A stretch of 64,000 nt of DNA from Leucosporidium creatinivorum (lineage: Eukaryota > Basidiomycota > Microbotryomycetes > Leucosporidiales > Leucosporidiaceae): positions 1 through 64,000 of the forward strand of contig BCKL01000042.1 in NCBI GenBank assembly GCA_001600635.1, given 5' to 3'. The position numbers and the translations under genes are program-made. Below are positions 58,801 to 64,000 of the stretch, piece by piece. The notes beneath the pieces were generated by a model, which was given only the letters and a program-made list of their open reading frames with translations, did not search any database and was not told where the DNA came from. Every line of letters starts with the position of its first letter. Position 1 is the first letter of the stretch.

Positions 58801-61800
58801 AGCTCGCTTTCGTCCGCCCTGGAACAGCTCGTGGTCAACTCCGAGGAGGGGTGAAGGCGAGCGAATCCATCTCGACCTCTCTCTCCCTCTTTCCACATCT
58901 TGCTCGTCGCTTCTATGCTCGCCTCGCTCCCGCTCAAACGCTCGTTCGGATCTTCGAAAGCTCTCTGGACCTCCTCGCGCTGCCTCGTCATCCTTAAGAC
59001 TACCAGCCTCTCTTCTCTCCGTCTCGCTGAAATCGGCTCGCAGCTCGACAAGGGTCGCTCGCTCAGCTCGAAGTCGAGGGGAGGAGCTGTTGAAAGACTG
59101 AAGCTACTCGGAGGAGCTAGTGCTGCTATCAAAGGTACTCTAAATTCCTTGACTTGCTCTACCTCGTCCGAGCGAGCGGCGCATTCGAGCGGCTCTCGGC
59201 GTTGAGCTGACTGCCGCCGTCGCTCTGCTGCACCTTCATAGACTTCTCTCGCTCCACCTCGTCTTCCGCCGCTACGCCTACTACCGTCAAGACCAAGTTC
59301 GACACCATCAGGACGTCGACCGTCCACGAGCACCACATCCGGGATTTCTCCCTGCACGCTTGGACCGGCGTCGGCGGGGGTGAATGGCGTCTCTCGCTCT
59401 TCGGCGGCGGATACATCTCGCTGAAGCAGGACTCCGAAGGTGAGCGCTGTATCAAACCGTCTCGTGCAGCCCGCCCTGACACAGCTCCCGCAGATCCTCA
59501 ATCATTCTCGGCGACTCGCTTCGAGCGCGCGACGAGCTGGGATACCGACACTCAAGCTTCGAACGGAGCGCAACAGATCAAGAACATTCAGCTCTTGGAT
59601 CTTTCGACCTCGGAACTCGTCGTGGAAAGCCCTTCTCCTCGCATCAACTCGTTCAGCAACGCCGAGGGAGAGCTGCTCGTCCTACAACCCGATGCTATCT
59701 GGCGCCAGCAGCCCTCTAGCGAGGCCCAAATCAGCTTCCTTGGAGCCATGCTCGGCACGAGTTACCATCCGGGTGCTGTCACTGCTCTCGACACCTCCAT
59801 CCCTGGTGGCAGGCTCGGTCGAGGATGGGACGAGCAAGTTCCTGCTGGGCAGACGACGGCGGGAGAGGCGAGCGATACTCTCGATAGGGTGCTATGGGGT
59901 ATGGAGATGCTCGGCAAGAGGCTTGAGGCGCAGGGAATGCTTCGCCCTACGAGGAAGTGGTTCGGCGTCGGCGAGGAGTGCGACGCTGCGCTCGAGCAGT
60001 CGAAGGACCTGGAGAAAGCTTTGAGGAGGTACTACTTTGCTTGAAGAGTTTTAGAAGATGGAAAGGATAGCTTGCTTGCTTGTCATGACTCGGAGTGAGG
60101 CGTGCGTGGAGAAGAAAAGCTGCTTCGGCGAAGGCGAAAGGGCCCTCTCATGACTCGACACAGCAGTCAAAGATCGCCTTCTTCGATCAGCCAGTACTTG
60201 TAACGTCTCAAATCTGTCCACGCTGTGTCACCACCCGTCAAAAGCTTCGCATCTGTCTCAGCTGCCTGCGAAGCAAGGAGGGGTTCGGCGATGGTTTGAG
60301 CGGCTCTCGTTGATCTTGTAGTGTAGCAGCGGGCTAGCCAAGTGTACCAATCTATTCATATGCATCTAATTGACCCCCCGCCCCTTCAACAGCCCTCTCG
60401 TTTGACCTACAAAGGTGGCCCCTCTCCATCTCGCCTCAGAAAAGCGTTCGAGCTCCGCCCAAGCGGCTCTCCCTTCTCCTCACCAGCTCGTCAAAGGCTT
60501 CCTCATCGCCCAGCACACAAGACCGCGATTCGTCGTTACATTCGCAGTTGTTTAGAAGCTGTACAGCTCTACACNGCCCTCCTCACGACGGGGTCAAGGT
60601 CCGAGTCTTTCCACCTCCAAACAAGACGTTTAAGGCCAGCTCTCGCCGGGCAACGCTTCAGCGAGCGGGCGTGCACCACCATCTACATGACTCTCCTANN
60701 GTCNTACAACATCTTCCGTCGANCCGAGCGCTCCCTCCTNGNCGGATAACGTCCTACAGCGCTACCTGCGCGCGCAACAGGACCAAACGCGACCGCCCAA
60801 AGATCCCTCGTCCCCAGTTCGCTGCAGTCCGATTACCTGCGATCCCTGTTCGCAGACGGAGCTTTCCTCTCCGTCCTTGCCACGAGCGGGGATCAATGAT
60901 AGACGACTCGCGCCCTGCCTCTTCCTTCTCGGGAGAGGTTCCCCAGCCCTCAGTTCGGACGGCAAATCCTTTTCTGTTTGCGATGACGGGACTGTCAGTT
61001 CCGACTATGAGGGATGCTGGCGAGGAGGAGGGCTACCGCGTTACAGGGAGGACGAGCGCAAGGGGCTGCCGGCGTAGGAAGTTCGGCGATGGGAGATTGG
61101 GATGTGCACCGAGGTGTGCGAGAGAGTCGCTCGTGCAGCTGAGGTTGACGGAGGCTTCGGCCTTCTCCCTCTACTCGTATGTCGGCTCCTCTCGATTCAG
61201 TGCAATTCGCGGTAGGCGGTGACGGGAGCTGGGAGAGAATGGCTGCCCTCGGCGCCGACCTCTCAGTTGCTACCCGCTCAACTCGATTCGGACTACTCTG
61301 TGTTGCTGGGGAGCTCTCCAGCTACCCTCTCGAGGCTGTTGGAGACGCTGATGTGAACCCGAGCTGAACCCGTGATGAAGCTACCGAGGTGAGCCTGCTT
61401 CTTTCGAGGAGCAAGCTCGACCGAGGAGGAGCTGCTCTCTTGTAGGGCAGCTCCGTTTCTGATACTCAGTCTCGTGGTAGTAGATATATGTGTGGAGCTG
61501 TAACGAGCCGTTTCCCCTCATCTTCACCGAGAGAGCAGCGGCGAAGAGAGACAGCGAGCGAGCAGCCCTCGGCGCTGGTCTGAGAGCGACTGTAATCGAG
61601 CAGAAGAACTCTCGGCTCGGGCTGAGCGATCAGCAAGTACACGCGAGTGACTTGGGAGAGCAATGTTCTGCTCAAGTACAACTCGACACCTCTGCGAACT
61701 CGAGAGAAGAGAGAGCTGCTCGCCCTTCTCGCTTCTTTCCCTCCGCCCACACCAGCCTCGAAGATCGCGATTCGTCGTTACTCACAGCCAGCTCCCGGGA

Positions 61801-62440
61801 CGGCTCTCTCTTCACGACGCAGCATGCACCCGAGCACCTCACCTCGACTCAGACCCTTACCGGTCGCGCTACAGCAGCGTTCGAGCGCCCTCATTATCAG
61901 CTTCTCTCGCCTCGAGTTTGACCTCGGACGTCGCTCTCCCTCCTGCATACGATGACTGGAGCTCAGATGTGCTCGCTGAGCTACGTGTCTGCATCCGCTT
62001 GTGCCCATGGTAACATCCGCCCTGCGGTTCTGGGACGAAACGAGGTGGACGACCAGCAACTCGAGCTTAACGCCCAAAGATCCCTGGCTGTTCGAGTACA
62101 GTTCGCTGGAAAGGGCGGTCGAGATAGGAAGAGGGCTCAGTAGAGGGGTGGATCTGAGTGACCGAGCCCCGAATGAGCAGCGAGATTGTAGAGCAAGAGG
62201 GCGTTGAGGGAGCAAGCGATGAGCAGGAAAGGCCGGCTTGTAGGGCGGTGGTGGTCGCTTTGGATGGCCAAGTCTCTCACGGGAGATCTTGTGCTGCACT
62301 TTGCGCGACCGCCTCTGCTCTCGCTGATCTGGTACAGCTCTCGCTCGCTTGAGGTTCAAGACTCGCGGTGGGAGGGCAGCGGGCGGAGCATCAACGAGCG
62401 AGCTGGGCACGCCTATCAACTCGATCAACACGCGTCACGA
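58800..62440 (+). repeat. Inverted duplication, arm B
   Basis: This is the reverse complement of arm A. Its N bases (60575, 60699, 60700, 60704, 60723, 60740, 60742) pair exactly with those of arm A: each pair of coordinates sums to 99212. The intact gene at 58915-60044, an open frame at 61490-61921 and a candidate small gene at 62007-62479 lie in it. A 7-bp stretch present in arm A is missing near 60125. End points are approximate. Confidence 0.9.
58915..60044 (+). CDS. Duplicated gene of unknown function (intact copy)
   Basis: Three exons (58915-59134, 59242-59439, 59494-60044) splice in frame at GTACTC/CATAG and GTGAGC/CGCAG to give 322 residues. The start, MLASLPLKRSFGSSKALWTS, is rich in Ser, Leu, Lys and Arg with no acids, which resembles a mitochondrial presequence; that is inference. 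SAAIKDFSRSTSSSAATPTT leads to a beta-rich middle (HIRDFSLHAWTGVGGGEWRL, FGGGYISLKQDSE). The last exon carries IKNIQLLDLSTSELVVESPS and ends DLEKALRRYYFA. I see no known domain. The arm A counterpart is frame-broken. The neighbour upstream is MOCS2B in the same orientation. The coding frame is supported by the way splicing and both copies agree. Confidence 0.7.
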
Positions 62441-62479
62441 TTTGTGCGATCAGCACATCTACATCTACGACGACTAATC
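62007..62479 (+). CDS. Candidate small spliced gene in arm B (uncertain)
   Basis: An open frame from ATG at 62007 reads MVTSALRFWDETRWTTSNSS and KDPWLFEYSSLERAVEIGRG. A second open block follows a GGTACAG acceptor at about 62340 and reads LARLRFKTRGGRAAGG to a stop after DDQHIYIYDD-like residues at about 62479. In arm A the second block keeps the same acceptor and frame while changing many bases (LARLRLRTRGGRKAAG), which suggests coding pressure; the first block is interrupted there. The donor between the blocks was not found, so the model is incomplete. No family was recognised. Confidence 0.3.
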
Positions 62480-63280
62480 CACATCAAGACTATCAAGAAC
62501 GACGCCGAGCCTCGGGGATCTCGCTTCTCCCGCTCCGTATCAAGCCTTTACTCACCGCTATCATCCCTCGTACCACATTCAGGCGTCCGCCTCAAGAACA
62601 TGGCAAGAACTCCGAGTCACCATCAAGCACCCAAGCCGAGGAGTACGCTCAAATGCGAGCACTTCGCCGAGGAGGATCCCACCGAGGAGGATACTACCGA
62701 GGAGGCTACCGAGAACATCTGGCTACCACGAGAAGATTAAGTCCTTACTCAAGAGCTCACGTGGTTGAGCTCGCATTCGTTGCAGCTCCTGCGGGGGCGT
62801 GAGGCAACGCACGGAGCTCGCCGAGAAGGCAGCTCCACCGACCGCTCCTCCTAGCTTCACTCGGGTGTCTCTCGGGACTGGTGACCTTCTCGTACACTCA
62901 GTACAGAAGGTGGTCTGCTACATGATGATGGCGGGCGTCTTGACATGGCTGACGCCCTCGAGGAGAATCCAGCGAGACCAACGCCGAAGTCGACCTTCGC
63001 TTGTCGAAGCGGCGCTTCGCTTCTGATCAAGCAGCCCCGGTAGTGTGCAAGCAGCCTCTTGATCTTCCTCAGGTGTCACGATCGAGCTGCTGAAAGTCGA
63101 GAGAGCGAGCAGCGTGGCGAGAAGGGACCCGCCGAGATGCGAGCCGAAACATCGTCAACCGCTCGTGGCCTCTTCATCAGCCGACATGACCCTACTCGCT
63201 ATTGAGATGTTGGAAGAGTACTCGACTTCCATTTTGACTCTATCGCAGCCCCTCTATGTCTATATGACTCCTCCCTCCGC
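62480..63280. other. Gene-poor stretch right of arm B
   Basis: It contains a short in-frame ACCGAGGAGGAT-type repeat near 62670-62720 that gives RGG-like or EED-like peptides depending on frame. No recognisable gene or RNA was seen. The last 80 bp are the 3' flank of the ribokinase gene. Confidence 0.4.
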
Positions 63281-64000
63281 CTAAAGCAAGCTCGCCCAGC
63301 TATCCTCGCTCTTCCACCTTCCGCTCTTTTCCATCCGCTCCTTGACATCCTTGAGCATCGGTACGCTCTCCATGGCTCCTTCCTTCTCGACGCACATGGC
63401 TCCGGCTTGCGAGGCAATGTGGAGGATGGCGGCGAGCTTGGAGGAGGAGAGAGGGGAGGAAGGGGGGAGGGAGGAGAGGAGGGTGGCGAAGTAGCCCTGT
63501 AGTAGTGACGACGAGCAGGAGAGTCAGCGATGCATTTGGAAAGACGTAACCTCGACCCGCGAGGAAGACGAGACCAGAGCGAAGGAGGACAGAACGCCGA
63601 GCTCACGGTGAAGCAATCTCCAGCGCCAGTAGTGTCGACCACAGCGCCCTCTACCTGTCCAGCACCGACATGAATGGTCTCTCCATCAGGTCCTCCCAGC
63701 GCAGCCACGACTCCCTCTCCACCACGCGTCATGAGAATGCCCGTCAAGTCCTTGAACACCTCGAGCTTCCTCAGCGCATTCAATACCTCACTACTCTCGA
63801 CCTTCTTTCCACCGAGGAACTCCACCAGCTCCTCTGCCTCTCCCTCATTGACTAAGAGCCAGTCCAGGGCGTTCCACTCGAAGGAAGCGAGCTCGGCGGT
63901 AGTGAGCATCGGCGAGGGGTTGAAGATGGTGACGAGGCCGGCGTGGTGGCCTTCGGTGAGGAAGGAGCGAGTGGATTCGAGGGGGATCTCGTTTTGGAGG
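63281..64000 (-). CDS. Ribokinase (PfkB family), 3' part; gene runs off the window
   Basis: Ribokinase phosphorylates D-ribose to ribose-5-phosphate. The visible part starts inside the protein with LQNEIPLESTRSFLTEGHHA, then VTIFNPSPML, LDWLLVNEGEAEELVEFLGG, ILMTRGGEGVVAALGG and the PfkB signature VVDTTGAGDCFTGYFATLLS, whose Asp is the catalytic base. The signature is split by an intron (about 63497-63606) right after DCFT. The C-terminus ends WKSEDSWASLL before TAG at 63281-63283. The N-terminal half, with the substrate-binding lid, lies beyond base 64000. Confidence 0.9.

Noticed and set aside
58410-59501. Minus-strand ORF of 363 codons over the arm B gene
   Set aside because: It is antisense to the three-exon gene and crosses its introns; the sense model explains splice sites and copy-to-copy conservation better.
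61490-61921. Open frame shared by both arms (A copy at 37297-37725)
   Set aside because: It is kept open in both copies, but the differences include frame-shuffling indels near its end and no family or splice support was found; left as unproven.
1-64000. Search for LTRs, integrase or reverse-transcriptase motifs, terminal inverted repeats of DNA transposons, CRISPR arrays and toxin genes
   Set aside because: None was recognised by eye; the only long repeats are the inverted duplication and the short tandem copies listed.

Overview
The window is the left end of a chromosome from a filamentous or yeast-like fungus, most likely a basidiomycete. Bases 1 to about 86 are degenerate CCCTAA/TTAGGG telomere repeats. 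The DNA is GC-rich. Nearly every gene is cut by many introns of about 50-70 bp with GTGAGT/GTGCGC-type donors, a CTGAC-like branch site and a C/TAG acceptor. Gene content (methylcrotonyl-CoA carboxylase, PDR transporter, KipA/CENP-E-type kinesin, molybdopterin synthase) is fungal. The assignment to Basidiomycota, perhaps Pucciniomycotina, is inferred from intron density and protein flavour, not from a marker gene.

Left arm (1-24.6 kb): telomere; a ~150 bp fragment related to the tail of a gene at 24.3 kb; the cohesin loader SCC2/Mis4 (minus), whose stop codon lies only 336 bp from the chromosome end; a disordered protein of unknown function (minus); YOS1 (plus); an IRC3-like mitochondrial DEAD/H helicase (minus); palmitoyl-protein thioesterase (plus); a four-TM membrane protein resembling DUF7598 proteins (plus). 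Several gene-poor stretches of 1-3.6 kb separate these genes.

Middle (24.6-36 kb): a full-length PDR-type ABC transporter (minus) with an in-frame TAG near its apparent start, divergent from the biotin-carrying alpha subunit of 3-methylcrotonyl-CoA carboxylase (plus).

Inverted duplication (36.8-62.4 kb): two arms of about 3.6 kb (A, 36.8-40.4 kb; B, 58.8-62.4 kb, reversed) flank about 18.4 kb of single-copy DNA. Each arm carries a copy of the same three-exon gene of unknown function. Copy B is open; copy A has a one-base loss that breaks the reading frame. Arm cores are base-for-base identical, including mirrored N positions, while the flanks differ. Between the arms lie a kinesin-7-type motor, RNA polymerase III subunit RPC25, a seven-TM protein, the TOR-complex subunit LST8, a disordered nuclear-type protein, ribosomal protein eL13 and molybdopterin synthase large subunit. 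The genes do not form a pathway cluster; they are mostly ordinary housekeeping genes.

Right edge (63.3-64 kb): the 3' part of a ribokinase gene that continues outside the window. No tRNA, rRNA, CRISPR, recognisable transposon or virus-like element was found. The most notable structures are the telomere junction, the inverted duplication with its identical core, and the interrupted start of the ABC transporter.
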